Below are positions 9,845 through 18,499 of a stretch of DNA of 43,905 nucleotides, in pieces (positions within the stretch are counted from its first letter, which is position 1; each line of letters starts with the position of its first letter). The position numbers were made by a program, and so were the translations under genes. The notes beneath the pieces are model-generated. The model had not been told where the DNA came from. It searched no databases and saw only the letters and a list, made by a program, of their open reading frames with translations. Source of the DNA: a virus; the IMG/VR virus record IMGVR_UViG_3300035698_014892, positions 1-43,905 of that record. One strand, 5' to 3'.

Positions 9845-10212
9845 CAAAACGTGATAGATGGGTAATGACATGGAATCAACTCGTTGCTGATTTCTATGAT
9901 TATTATCCAACTGGTAACAAAAAGATAACAGAAGATGAAATATACAGCACTAAACAAATTGATGTATTTTTGACCGAGAGGCAACGTACTATGATTAATG
10001 GTATGGCAACCAATATCGTAGAGAAGGTTGTTCTACTAGCAGAAAAGGATGCTGTAGAGAAAATAATGGTTAAAAGACAAAATGTTAAAAAAGCTTTTGA
10101 CGCAAAGGCTGCCTATTTTAAAGAGAGGCAGAAACAAAAGGAGCAAGTCTGTGGTCTAGTTGAGAAAAAGAAAAGAAAAACAAAAACTAAATCAAAGGAG
10201 AGCACACTATGA
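9841..10212 (+). CDS. Lys-rich hypothetical protein
   Basis: A 123-residue protein coupled to its neighbours by ATGA overlaps at both ends. The C-terminal half is a long basic helix (KERQKQKEQVCGLVEKKKRK), suggesting nucleic-acid binding or a coiled coil. No family recognised. Its position before RNase H suggests a role in nucleic-acid metabolism, by inference only. Confidence 0.65.
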   Translation: MTKRDRWVMTWNQLVADFYDYYPTGNKKITEDEIYSTKQIDVFLTERQRTMINGMATNIVEKVVLLAEKDAVEKIMVKRQNVKKAFDAKAAYFKERQKQKEQVCGLVEKKKRKTKTKSKESTL

Positions 10213-10694
10213 AATATTATGCATCAGTAGATGGAAGTGTGCGCCCTAACCCAGGACAAGTAGGAGCAATAGGATTTATAATAGAGAAATATACAGCAAG
10301 TAATAATGGATTTCAGAAAGAGCTTGTCGATAGTCAGGCTATGTTGGTAGGTAATGGATCTGGCCCATTTCTAAATAACAACAACATGGAATGGCTGGCT
10401 ATTTCAGAGACCATTAAGTACATGAGACAGGTTTACAAAGACGTCTCATCTATTCAGATATTCACTGATAGTAACATTGTTAATCTTATAGTAAATGGTG
10501 TAAAACCTCTTACGAAAAGATATCAATCATACGAGTATGCAAGGGAAGTAATGGATCTAATTAGTAGATCTAAATATCCCATTGGAATTAAATGGGTTAA
10601 GCGTTCTAAGAATGATGAGGTTGATGCGATGATAGGAAACCTTATAGACAAGGAGCTTGATAAGGATAAATATGAAATGGGGGTGCCCCGATGA
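10209..10694 (+). CDS. rnhA: Ribonuclease H
   Basis: A 161-residue RNase HI-like protein. The conserved acidic set is visible: Asp8 in SVDGS, Glu61 in NNNMEWLA, Asp87 in FTDSN and Asp139 in NDEVDAM. The loop after the first strand (RPNPGQVGAIGF) is typical of the family. It would cleave the RNA strand of RNA-DNA hybrids using two metal ions, for example to remove primers during phage DNA replication. Translation is coupled at both ends. Confidence 0.88.
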   Translation: MKYYASVDGSVRPNPGQVGAIGFIIEKYTASNNGFQKELVDSQAMLVGNGSGPFLNNNNMEWLAISETIKYMRQVYKDVSSIQIFTDSNIVNLIVNGVKPLTKRYQSYEYAREVMDLISRSKYPIGIKWVKRSKNDEVDAMIGNLIDKELDKDKYEMGVPR

Positions 10695-10846
10695 TTAAAC
10701 ATGGTTGGTGGAAGTTAGAAATAACAGAGATAGATGATGGACTTGAACTTAATGATGAAGACCTGTGGCATATAGCACAGGCAATAGCAGATGGAATGAG
10801 ACAAGGAGAAATTATTTCTATACAAGATGAAAACAAAGGAGATTAA
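10691..10846 (+). CDS. Short acidic hypothetical protein (51 aa)
   Basis: A 51-residue frame whose ATG overlaps the RNase H stop (ATGA) and which ends 2 bases before the next ATG. It encodes MIKHGWWKLEITEIDDGLEL and continues with an acidic helical segment. The perfect overlap arrangement and lack of any other coding frame in this gap support it. Function unknown. Confidence 0.6.
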   Translation: MIKHGWWKLEITEIDDGLELNDEDLWHIAQAIADGMRQGEIISIQDENKGD

Positions 10847-10848
10847 AC

Positions 10849-11763
10849 ATGGAGAATAAAAGACAAGATGTATTTGCACCAGTAGAAGAAGTAGCACTAT
10901 TTGCAGACTATGGCACACAGCAGATACTGTGTCCAACAGTTAAAGCAATAGTTAATCCAGGAAAAGAAACACCATTAGCAGTTGTTTCAAAGAATTATAA
11001 ATTAGTTCCACACGGATACCTAGTAACAGAAGTAGAAAACAACCTAGCACAACAAGGTGTTAATTATTCTGCTAATTACGCACTACCTTTAGTTAAGAAG
11101 GTGTCAGGTGCTAGACTATTCGCGACCTATGTATTCAATGATATATCAGTTGATATAGGTAGAGGAGATCCTGTTAAACTTACTATGATTATGAAGAATA
11201 GTTATGATGAGTCTTACTGCGTATCCTTTGATATTGGAGCATACAGAATAGCATGTGCTAACGGGTTAGTTATTGGTAAAGTATTTGGGTCTATTAAAAA
11301 ACGTCATACAAAAAACATGGAGTTACCAGAACTAATAATTGCAGTTAATGAACTTATAGATTCATTTACAAATACAATAGTTCCTTCATTTAAAGAAATG
11401 ACTAATATGGTTTTAAATCCAAATGAAGCTCAAGAATTAATATCTAGCTTAATACACGATAACCATATAATAGCAAAGGGTTACGAAACACCTATTTTAG
11501 CTGCGTTATCAGATGAAATAAAACATGCGCAAGTTACCGAGAACAATGTCTCATTGTGGCATGCTTATAATGCCTTTACGTCAATAACAACACATAAAAT
11601 GCCAAATAAATCTTTTGAAAGAGCTCAAATGTTAAGCAAAAGATTCTATAATGTATTTATGGGTGTAGCTAGAGGTAAACCAATTAAAGACTATGCAAGT
11701 GTTTCTACACAGGAACAGACAACAGGAGTAAACCCGGAGGTTATGATTGGAAACATCAACTAA
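10849..11763 (+). CDS. DUF932-family protein
   Basis: A 304-residue protein with the signature order of the DUF932 phage/plasmid family: a SKNYKLVPHGYLVTEVE segment, a GARLFATYVF strand, then KNSYDESYCVSFDIGAYRIACANGL, where the S-Y-D and R-x-x-C-x-N-G-L elements are characteristic. Family members occur on phages and plasmids and their biochemical role is unresolved. A GGAG site lies within the preceding short gene. Confidence 0.8.
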   Translation: MENKRQDVFAPVEEVALFADYGTQQILCPTVKAIVNPGKETPLAVVSKNYKLVPHGYLVTEVENNLAQQGVNYSANYALPLVKKVSGARLFATYVFNDISVDIGRGDPVKLTMIMKNSYDESYCVSFDIGAYRIACANGLVIGKVFGSIKKRHTKNMELPELIIAVNELIDSFTNTIVPSFKEMTNMVLNPNEAQELISSLIHDNHIIAKGYETPILAALSDEIKHAQVTENNVSLWHAYNAFTSITTHKMPNKSFERAQMLSKRFYNVFMGVARGKPIKDYASVSTQEQTTGVNPEVMIGNIN

Positions 11764-12448
11764 ACAAATGCCTCACGTGGCACTTTGTGTTCCACATGCA
11801 AATGTTATGATTCCAGGAGAATTTGCTAAGTCATTGTTTTGGTTTGGTAAATACCTAGATGATGATTTAAATATAGAGCTACATACAATCTACTGCCAAC
11901 CTATTGAAAGGGCTAGAAACATGATGGTAGCGAGTCTACTAAAAGCAGACAAGTATACCCATATAGTATTCCTAGATGATGACATAATAGTCAAGCCGGG
12001 GTTTATAAGAGATCTTATACTTGCCGATAAAGATATTATAGGTATCTGGTGCCCTTTAAAAAGGGCATCGGTTACCAGTAATGTATGGCCAGATGTAAAA
12101 GTAACGGATTATTCCGAACCAGTTGAAGTAGATGAGATAGGAATGGGCTGTGTAGCTGTTAAAACAGACGTATTCTTGGATATGGCTCAAGGGTTTGACA
12201 TAGACAAGGTTGATTGGTTTAAGTGGGCTGGAGAGCTAAATAACGCAGTTGGAGAGGACATATACTTCTGTAGACGTGCCAAGGTATTTGGATTTAAGAT
12301 ATATATGCATCCATTTCATAAAGCAGAGCATTTAGGCCTAGCTGCTTTTACTGAAAGTGGGTTAAAGGGTATTAATCATGTAGGTGAAAAAATGATTCAA
12401 CAAAACGGAGGAAAAATAGATGGAACTAAATACAAGATTAAGCAATGA
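11747..12448 (+). CDS. Putative glycosyltransferase, GT-A fold
   Basis: I chose TTG at 11747 because GGAGG sits 6 bases upstream; the first in-frame ATG (11768) has no ribosome site. The 233-residue product has an N-terminal nucleotide-binding segment (MPHVALCVPHANVM), ERARNMMVASLL, and the DxD metal site FLDDDI at residues 75-80. A later GEDIYFCRRA is typical of the acceptor-side ED motif. It would transfer a sugar from an NDP-sugar to an unknown acceptor. It overlaps the DUF932 gene. Confidence 0.75.
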   Translation: METSTKQMPHVALCVPHANVMIPGEFAKSLFWFGKYLDDDLNIELHTIYCQPIERARNMMVASLLKADKYTHIVFLDDDIIVKPGFIRDLILADKDIIGIWCPLKRASVTSNVWPDVKVTDYSEPVEVDEIGMGCVAVKTDVFLDMAQGFDIDKVDWFKWAGELNNAVGEDIYFCRRAKVFGFKIYMHPFHKAEHLGLAAFTESGLKGINHVGEKMIQQNGGKIDGTKYKIKQ

Positions 12449-12806
12449 TCAAATGTATCCCAAATGGCAAAAGTATTGGAAAGAGGATGTTTACTCTGTA
12501 ACCTTTACTAAGAAAGGATGGGATGACCCCAAACTCGCACTCTACAAACTTCCTATATCGGTAAACTTTGATAAGAGTGGTAATATTGACCATTTGGTTG
12601 TTACAGACAGATGCATAGACGTAAATGATTGTCTTGAGGTATTCACCGGTGTTTCAATAAAAGTGGAAGATAATGAGGCACAAGGTGGATTTTGGCAAGC
12701 TTTTATGGCTAGTGGTAGTTATAATAAAGAAGAGGCACAAAAGTACTTGAATGAATTATATGAAGATTTTGATGAAAGTGAATATGATGAAATAATAGTT
12801 GACTAA
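12420..12806 (+). CDS. Acidic hypothetical protein
   Basis: A 128-residue protein whose start lies 29 bases inside the glycosyltransferase gene, with GGAGG in the proper position. The C-terminus is very acidic (LYEDFDESEYDEIIVD). No domain recognised. Overlap with the glycosyltransferase gene suggests co-translation. Confidence 0.65.
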   Translation: MELNTRLSNDQMYPKWQKYWKEDVYSVTFTKKGWDDPKLALYKLPISVNFDKSGNIDHLVVTDRCIDVNDCLEVFTGVSIKVEDNEAQGGFWQAFMASGSYNKEEAQKYLNELYEDFDESEYDEIIVD

Positions 12807-12826
12807 ATTAACTAGTATGATATTAT
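12799..12826 (+). promoter_or_regulatory. Promoter candidate for small RNA
   Basis: TTGACT (12799-12804) and TATTAT (12821-12826) are separated by 16 bases, overlapping the stop of the previous gene. It would start transcription near 12832, ahead of a terminator about 65 bases on, so it seems to drive a short RNA rather than the next gene. Confidence 0.4.
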
Positions 12827-12831
12827 TAGTT

Positions 12832-12904
12832 ACGGTACAGAATATGTACCACCCCCCTCTCATAGAAAGGCTGGTTGCTTAAAAACAACTGGCCTTTCAT
12901 TTTC
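12832..12904 (+). ncRNA. Candidate ~70-nt C-rich small RNA
   Basis: Between the promoter candidate and a terminator-type hairpin lie a perfect GGTACA/TGTACC hairpin (12834-12850), a single-stranded linker with six consecutive C (12852-12857), and the terminator stem. No frame with a ribosome site is present. The layout resembles antisense regulatory RNAs that expose a C-rich loop to pair with Shine-Dalgarno sites. Function is inferred. Confidence 0.4.
12865..12904 (+). terminator. Rho-independent terminator
   Basis: GAAAGGC (12865-12871) pairs with GCCTTTC (12892-12898), extended by TGGTTG/CAACTG including two wobble pairs, with a short loop and an ATTTTC tail. It ends the upstream operon and the candidate small RNA. 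Confidence 0.75.
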
Positions 12905-12936
12905 ATGTATTAAAAATTATTTATTAGGAGGTTACA

Positions 12937-13503
12937 ATGACGACACAGGAAACAGAAAAAACTAAAACCCCTGAAACAAAAGATGATCTAAAAATAATGA
13001 ATAATTCTATTTTTACGTTATCAAGTGGATTGCAGGCTGTTATAGTTTTACTTAAACAGAAGGGAATAACTACAGACGAGGATTTCAATAAACTATTTGA
13101 AGATATATTCGATCAAAATCTAGGACTAAGAGCTAAAAACCAGGGTGAGTTAATTAATTACTATGATGTTCTTGCTTGTGAAATATGGATGGAAGATCCT
13201 TCTAATCCAGAGAACAAACTGGATTATAGATCATATCTTAAACAGGCTATACCTTTAAGGCAAGCAGAAGATCCAGACCTTCAAGAAATGGCAGAACTTT
13301 CACAATTAGTAGGTCTACCATATACACCCGGGGAAACTTATAAAGTAATAAGGATGATACCAGATGATTATATAGCTAACCCAAGTCTAGCTGGGAAGGA
13401 AGTGGTTTATAGTGTAAAAATACACTTTATGAAAGCCGACATAACACTGGAGGGTAAAGGTGGTGGGGACTCCAAAGGTATCAATAGTAATACCAACATA
13501 TAA
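12937..13503 (+). CDS. Hypothetical protein
   Basis: A 188-residue protein with AGGAGG well placed. The N-terminus is Thr/Lys-rich and probably disordered; the rest is mixed, with a Gly-rich end (LEGKGGGDSKG). No family recognised. The next gene, a glycosyltransferase, starts 44 bases inside its 3' end in another frame. Confidence 0.65.
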   Translation: MTTQETEKTKTPETKDDLKIMNNSIFTLSSGLQAVIVLLKQKGITTDEDFNKLFEDIFDQNLGLRAKNQGELINYYDVLACEIWMEDPSNPENKLDYRSYLKQAIPLRQAEDPDLQEMAELSQLVGLPYTPGETYKVIRMIPDDYIANPSLAGKEVVYSVKIHFMKADITLEGKGGGDSKGINSNTNI

Positions 13504-14197
13504 CAGAGCTGGATATATAAAAAGAGCCCTGTCATCTATATTAAAACAAACTGATCATGATTTTGAACTAATTATTGTTGATGATTGTTCCACTGACAAC
13601 ACACAAAAGGTTGTTGACAATATTTTACCGTCTTGTGATTTTACTTTATATTACGGAAGGTTAAATAAAAATAGTGGTCCATCTGCTGCCAGAAATATGG
13701 GTGCTAAAAAGGCCTGTGGTAAATATTTGGCATTTTTAGACTCGGACGATTTTTGGGACTGTAACTTCATTAGAAACATGTCGAAAAAACTAGATGGTAA
13801 CTCAGATGTAGGATTAGTGTACTGTGATAGCCAACTTAGAAATGAAAATAATAGAACTCTCTATACATTTACATTGAATCCATATAGCTATAAAAAACTT
13901 GTAACTAGTGATGGTTGTATTGCAACTGGTGCGTTCATGCTTAGAAAATCCGAGTGGAATAAATATCCTGGATTTAGAGAGGATATGAAACGCGCTGAAG
14001 ACTTCGAATGGCAAATGCGATTTGGAGAACATGTTAAATACATGAGGTATCCAGGTGTACTACACCACTATTACAGGAATTCAACTGGTTTGATAAGTAC
14101 GACTAATTCGAGTACCGATATAATATCGCACAGTAAGAAGATTATTATTCAATTAAAAAAGGACATTATGCTAAGACAGTTTGGAGAAAAAGTATAA
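13460..14197 (+). CDS. Family 2 glycosyltransferase
   Basis: A 245-residue GT2-family protein. GTG at 13460 is chosen because GGAGGG sits 5 bases upstream. The N-terminal hallmark PKVSIVIPTYNRAGYIKRAL is followed by LIIVDDCSTDNT, which binds the nucleotide, and the DxD motif FLDSDDFW at 93-99. A GFREDMKRAEDFEWQMR segment holds the ED and (Q/R)-x-x-R-W-like catalytic region. It probably modifies a phage or host glycan; as a late-side gene it could decorate a virion protein. It overlaps the previous gene. Confidence 0.88.
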   Translation: MVGTPKVSIVIPTYNRAGYIKRALSSILKQTDHDFELIIVDDCSTDNTQKVVDNILPSCDFTLYYGRLNKNSGPSAARNMGAKKACGKYLAFLDSDDFWDCNFIRNMSKKLDGNSDVGLVYCDSQLRNENNRTLYTFTLNPYSYKKLVTSDGCIATGAFMLRKSEWNKYPGFREDMKRAEDFEWQMRFGEHVKYMRYPGVLHHYYRNSTGLISTTNSSTDIISHSKKIIIQLKKDIMLRQFGEKV

Positions 14198-14198
14198 A

Positions 14199-14231
14199 AA
14201 AAAGATGGTGGGTTTTAAAGCCCACCACCTT
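14199..14231. terminator. Bidirectional terminator between arms
   Basis: GGTGGG (14207-14212) and CCCACC (14221-14226) form a stem extended by T/A pairs. Read leftward it is followed by a run of eight Ts, giving a strong terminator for the tail genes. Read rightward the T-tract is poor but the hairpin still lies just after the glycosyltransferase stop. Confidence 0.8.
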
Positions 14232-14261
14232 GATAATAAATATTCCTTTTTTCTTTACGTA

Positions 14262-14939
14262 TTACTCTGTTCCACCAGATATTTTAACAGGTATCATTCT
14301 ATCATACTGCATTGAAGCACCTTCCATTATAAGTACAGAACCTGAACTTATTGAAAACTGGTGACCCATAACATAGCATGTAGTCAGATATATCCCACCT
14401 ATATCCTTATCTGTCTGGTCTCTGAAATATAGAATTAATCCAGTAGGATAATTAAATAAATCCGAACCAAGATTCAAGAACATATCATCATAGCCCGGTG
14501 CTTGCTTAATAGAAGTCATTGTCTGACCACTATCTAGTAATGGGGTTGCAAAGTTAGTATCTGAAAAATTATAGTAAGCATACATTACCCTAAGCATTGA
14601 TGGACCGTTAAACATGATTCTACCAAGTGACAAACTTCCCATTACTCTTCCTGGAACAAAGTAAGATCTTGAAGAACCTATTTCAAAAATTCTCTGTAGT
14701 TGTTTAGATTGTGATATCCCAACATTCTCCAATAATCCAAATGGATAAGCTGTTTCAGAAGCTCCACCTGGACTTAGAACAGTGTTTATTACATTCTGAC
14801 CTGGTTCTGGATTACCTGCAGCTACTAGAACACTCTCTGCATTTATAAACGAACCTGCGCCAGATATTAAATCCTGTTGAACGTGGAAGTTGTGAAAATC
14901 CCAACCCGTTACACTAGCAGTATTTGTTGATTCAGCCAT
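14262..14939 (-). CDS. Probable tail tube protein
   Basis: A 225-residue protein immediately downstream of the tail sheath gene, the usual place for the tube gene in contractile phages. It is beta-rich and Gly/Ser-rich, with a segment (LGRIMFNGPSMLRVMYAYY) and later ILYFRDQTDKDIGGIYLTTC. No cysteine clusters or enzyme motifs. A GGAGG site precedes ATG. The role is inferred mainly from position and composition. Confidence 0.6.
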   Translation of the reverse strand: MAESTNTASVTGWDFHNFHVQQDLISGAGSFINAESVLVAAGNPEPGQNVINTVLSPGGASETAYPFGLLENVGISQSKQLQRIFEIGSSRSYFVPGRVMGSLSLGRIMFNGPSMLRVMYAYYNFSDTNFATPLLDSGQTMTSIKQAPGYDDMFLNLGSDLFNYPTGLILYFRDQTDKDIGGIYLTTCYVMGHQFSISSGSVLIMEGASMQYDRMIPVKISGGTE

Positions 14940-14960
14940 TTTATTTTATACCTCCACGCA

Positions 14961-17162
14961 TTATATATAAAAAGTTATATCGAGATTATTTAATGGATAC
15001 GGAACAGACAGGTTCCATTTTGATTCTAATGTATCCGGTTGTATTGTGCTTTCTCTTAGGTAAGTAAGAGTTCCGTCTCTTAACTGAGCTCCTATCTTCT
15101 GTTGTATTGTGTTTTCCTTTAGGTATGTCATAACGTTTGAAGATATCTTTTTAAGTTCAGTAATAAGAGTATCAGTTATGTTGTATTGTCCTATATACGG
15201 AGCAAAAACTTGTCTAACCAATTTAGCCATAGAATCGACGTTCTTGGTTATTGAAAGTTCTTGAAACGTAATAGAGGACACGTCAGTACTTAGCTGATGC
15301 CTTATAAACAAAGGGTCATCTTCTAAGTCTTGGTCGCAAATTAATACACCACCGGCAGCTATTACGTCAAGATAATCTTGGTCGAAATAGTCTGATGAAT
15401 GTACCATGCCTAAAAATCCAACCATAGTTAGATTTGTAAAGCCTTGATGTGGCGCAAGTCCTGCAACCATTCCACCAAGAGCGCAACATGCGTAGTATCC
15501 CGGAAGATCGGTTAGAGTAGCTCCTACTTGAGCTTGAACTGTGTCTGGCCATACTAGAAACAAACGTCTATTAGCATAGGCAGATGCATAGTTAGCTATA
15601 TAGCTTGCCTGCTCACTCAGGGTATAATCTCTATCCACTACGTATGTTACCGCCGTGTATGGAGCACCAAGAACAGCTGAAGCTAATGTTAATTTCTTTT
15701 GACTATTAACACTGCTTAACATGTACCTTCCTGTGAAAGTAGCTGTTCCGCCTGAATATGCTGAAGGGTTAAGATATTGGCCTGCAAGTACACCATCTGT
15801 TAAGAATGTTGCGTTTGAGTCATAAAATGTAACTCCGTCAGCCCATAAACCATCAGTTCTTGTAATCTGATAATTAGATGTTGATGTTACAAGCGATAAC
15901 ACGTCCTCTAGTATAAGGACTGAGTCACTAACTACTGTAAGTACAACGTGAGGCCCGTCATCTATTCCACCATCAGCTATCGTAAGTATATCTCCTACAT
16001 TAACACTTGCAAATGCGGTAACAGTAGTAGTGTCTATATATGAACTTGTACCCCAACTTACATCACCTGTTATTCCGACACCAGGTCTTGCTGGTGTAAC
16101 ATTATAAGCTGATGCTGTTGTTGTTTCATCTGACACATCTACTGTCGTGACAATTTTTCTATTAATAAAGGAAATTCTTTCTCTTTTCTTTGCTGCGGCG
16201 CTATATGCCTCAACATGTAAGTCAAACATTTGGTGTATCGCTGGATTTTGTGTAAGAGGAATTAAGCTATATACATCTTCGTTACTTAACTTGGCACTCT
16301 TTAGAATTTCAAGAGCCTTTGTATATGCTGTAATTTCACTTGTTAGATAATCAGCACCCAATGCTAATCCACCAACTCCAGTAGTTGTATTTTCCCTAGC
16401 TATGTTAATACCATAACCAAGAGGATTTTCAGGTCTTATGTTACCTACTCCAAAATCAGCTTCTAATTCTGCAAAAGTAGTGTAATTTCTCACACCAGAA
16501 ACGTCTATCCTGAAAGCTCTATAATCCAAAGAAACAGAGCCGGACAATATATCATAGGTATTTGTATCTATGGTATATAATAGTCCTGCAGGAAGTGTTA
16601 CGCCAGTATCTTCAACTAATACACCAACTGTGGTCGTTGGTATGTTCACTGATGCTATTGTTCTCTCAACATAGTAATTTACGGCGATACTTGTTACATT
16701 TAATTCAGCATTAATAGTGACTTTAGAAAGGTCGGTTGGAAATACTGCTGTTACTAAATAAGTACCAGCATCAGTTCCCGATGTAACAACCAAGCTGTCA
16801 CCAACAACAATGCCATCAAATGCATCAGATACAGTCGTATCAGAAAAAGTTTTACTACCTAAGGTACTAATACCTGAAGTCCTAGTACTAAAGAACTCAA
16901 TAACGGTACTAAGTAAAGTGATAGTTACTGGATAATTTACTAATTCTTCAGAGTCGTAAGCATCTAAATCTACTATTGACCCTGCTGGTAACGAACCGTA
17001 CGGATATACGGTTGAAGAACCTGTATAAGTACCTGCTGCTTCGGCCGCCACTACACTATAACACGGTCCAGTTATTATAACTGGTAGCGAGGGTGTAACT
17101 AGCGCTGGAGCAGTAGATTGAAATTCTTGAATAACTTTTATCCCTGGTCTACGATAACTCAT
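14961..17162 (-). CDS. Tail sheath protein
   Basis: A 733-residue protein with the sheath N-terminus (RRPGIKVIQEFQSTAPALV, then PSLPVIITGPCY) and C-terminus (LNNLDITFYI). The sheath subunits surround the tube and contract on infection. It is longer than many sheaths. Three similar beta-rich inserts at about residues 104-168, 376-436 and 444-512 share a G-D-x-L-x-[VI] ... G-x-Y/H-x-[VL] pattern and probably project from the sheath surface. A strong GGAGGAGG site and a TTGACT-type promoter precede the gene. Confidence 0.9.
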   Translation of the reverse strand: MSYRRPGIKVIQEFQSTAPALVTPSLPVIITGPCYSVVAAEAAGTYTGSSTVYPYGSLPAGSIVDLDAYDSEELVNYPVTITLLSTVIEFFSTRTSGISTLGSKTFSDTTVSDAFDGIVVGDSLVVTSGTDAGTYLVTAVFPTDLSKVTINAELNVTSIAVNYYVERTIASVNIPTTTVGVLVEDTGVTLPAGLLYTIDTNTYDILSGSVSLDYRAFRIDVSGVRNYTTFAELEADFGVGNIRPENPLGYGINIARENTTTGVGGLALGADYLTSEITAYTKALEILKSAKLSNEDVYSLIPLTQNPAIHQMFDLHVEAYSAAAKKRERISFINRKIVTTVDVSDETTTASAYNVTPARPGVGITGDVSWGTSSYIDTTTVTAFASVNVGDILTIADGGIDDGPHVVLTVVSDSVLILEDVLSLVTSTSNYQITRTDGLWADGVTFYDSNATFLTDGVLAGQYLNPSAYSGGTATFTGRYMLSSVNSQKKLTLASAVLGAPYTAVTYVVDRDYTLSEQASYIANYASAYANRRLFLVWPDTVQAQVGATLTDLPGYYACCALGGMVAGLAPHQGFTNLTMVGFLGMVHSSDYFDQDYLDVIAAGGVLICDQDLEDDPLFIRHQLSTDVSSITFQELSITKNVDSMAKLVRQVFAPYIGQYNITDTLITELKKISSNVMTYLKENTIQQKIGAQLRDGTLTYLRESTIQPDTLESKWNLSVPYPLNNLDITFYI

Positions 17163-17200
17163 TTTTTGTCCTCCTCCAACAATATTGTCTTCGTATTGTT

Positions 17201-17244
17201 ATTATATCAGATTATTATTACCATGAAAAGCCCCCAATAGTCAA
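17201..17244 (-). promoter_or_regulatory. Promoter candidate for sheath and tube genes
   Basis: Read leftward, TTGACT (17244-17239) is followed after 18 bases by TAATAA (17220-17215), with TATAAT slightly further (17206-17201). It lies in the only sizeable gap in this part of the late operon (100 bases), consistent with extra transcription of sheath and tube. Confidence 0.45.
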
Positions 17245-17262
17245 AGTTGTCGCTATTTACAA

Positions 17263-17937
17263 TTATATATCTTCAGCTTCAACAATACTAACAAGGTTGC
17301 GTAATCTTCGTAAGTTGGTCTTTTCAATAGACCATGTTCTCTGAAAGTCAAATACTACTGTCACTGGGGTTACAATATAAGTAATTTTTGACTGATTCGT
17401 CTCAACTGCATATTCTCTTCCAATTGTTGGTGCATAAATGCTTTTAAGTCCTACCATCCTTAGTGCCACATCAAACATATTAAATAACTGGAAAACCCTA
17501 TCCGCTATGGTTTCGCTCTCTAATGTCTGTGAATTTCCGTAACAATGGATAGTTGCACTACCACGTACAAGATCTGTTTTAGTCATTTTCTCTATTGTAA
17601 AAGGATCTTCTCTTTTCGTAACTCTGTCTAATCCACTTGATTTAGTGTAATTAACCTCATTTCTTTCAACAACTATAGCCGGACGCTTATCTACGGCAGC
17701 TAAATTAAAGGTGAACTTATCTGCAATAACGATCTCTGTCATGTTTATATCTTCGTCAAATTTAAAATCACCGACGATAAAACCCTCAAACACGTCTCTT
17801 AGAAACTCAATGATTATTCCTTTGCAAAAAGCTGCGGGACCTGTATATTTTATACCTTCATATCTAAAACTCTCGTTGCTTTGAGCATTAGGGAAAGGAA
17901 CATTTTCAGTCTTTGTGGTAATGAAACGTTTAATCAT
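17263..17937 (-). CDS. Probable tail terminator/completion protein
   Basis: A 224-residue protein just upstream of the sheath gene in the late operon, where neck and tail-terminator genes normally lie. It contains TIHCYGNSQTLESETIADRV and a DFQRTWSIEKTN end. No clear ribosome site is visible before its ATG, so it may be translationally coupled to the gene that ends two bases upstream. No family is firmly recognised; the role is inferred from synteny. Confidence 0.45.
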   Translation of the reverse strand: MIKRFITTKTENVPFPNAQSNESFRYEGIKYTGPAAFCKGIIIEFLRDVFEGFIVGDFKFDEDINMTEIVIADKFTFNLAAVDKRPAIVVERNEVNYTKSSGLDRVTKREDPFTIEKMTKTDLVRGSATIHCYGNSQTLESETIADRVFQLFNMFDVALRMVGLKSIYAPTIGREYAVETNQSKITYIVTPVTVVFDFQRTWSIEKTNLRRLRNLVSIVEAEDI

Positions 17938-17938
17938 T

Positions 17939-18253
17939 TTATGTTTTTGTGTACCTACTTGAAGGCGTAGTTAAATTCATTTTAGGCATAGCAGAAGAAA
18001 TGCTAGCTTTAAAAACTCTGGGTATAGTACTTTTTACAACTTCTCCAGTAGTCCTAACTGGTTTATTCATACCTGGTGCCATTTTTGCAAGACCAACGGT
18101 CTCTGCTTTTTTAAATAATTCACTACGAAAACCACTCATAGCTTCTTTATACATTCCATACCTAATACCTTTTAATGAACCATACACTAGAACTCCCTCC
18201 AGTTTTTTAGCCTTACTTAATTCCTCAGCAATAACCTTTAATATTTCGTTCAC
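17939..18253 (-). CDS. Small late protein with degenerate N-terminal tag
   Basis: A 104-residue protein starting at GTG (GGAG site upstream). Its N-terminus, NEILKVIAEELSKAKKLEG, resembles a worn version of the tag seen in other late proteins, and LFKKAETVGLAKMAPG carries further K-x-A units. The rest is basic. Function unknown; probably a minor virion protein. Confidence 0.6.
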   Translation of the reverse strand: MNEILKVIAEELSKAKKLEGVLVYGSLKGIRYGMYKEAMSGFRSELFKKAETVGLAKMAPGMNKPVRTTGEVVKSTIPRVFKASISSAMPKMNLTTPSSRYTKT

Positions 18254-18268
18254 TAGAATTTCTCCATT

Positions 18269-18499
18269 TTATCTTCTTTTAGTTGGTACTGGTTTATTTG
18301 GTTTATTTAGTGTACTACCAAGAGCTAAACCACCTATTCCTGCTACTCCAGTCGCTGCAGATATTTTAGGGTGTTTCACTACTGTTGAACCAACTTTAGA
18401 ACCAATGCTTTTTAACAAGCCTCCTGCCGCTTTTATACCTGCTCCAATACCAGCTGCTTTTTCTATTTCTTCTGTAAATGCCTTGAGTAAAAAATTCAT
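18269..18499 (-). CDS. Tagged small Gly-rich membrane-like protein
   Basis: I chose ATG at 18499, which shares its A with the upstream TAA and has GGAGGGAG at proper distance; ATG at 18514 lacks a ribosome site. The 76-residue protein begins MNFLLKAFTEEIEKAAG, a version of the shared tag, followed by Gly/Ala-rich hydrophobic segments separated by VVKHPKIS. A similar basic HP-hydrophobic unit appears in other tagged proteins. Likely an internal virion protein that interacts with membrane, by inference. Confidence 0.65.
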   Translation of the reverse strand: MNFLLKAFTEEIEKAAGIGAGIKAAGGLLKSIGSKVGSTVVKHPKISAATGVAGIGGLALGSTLNKPNKPVPTKRR

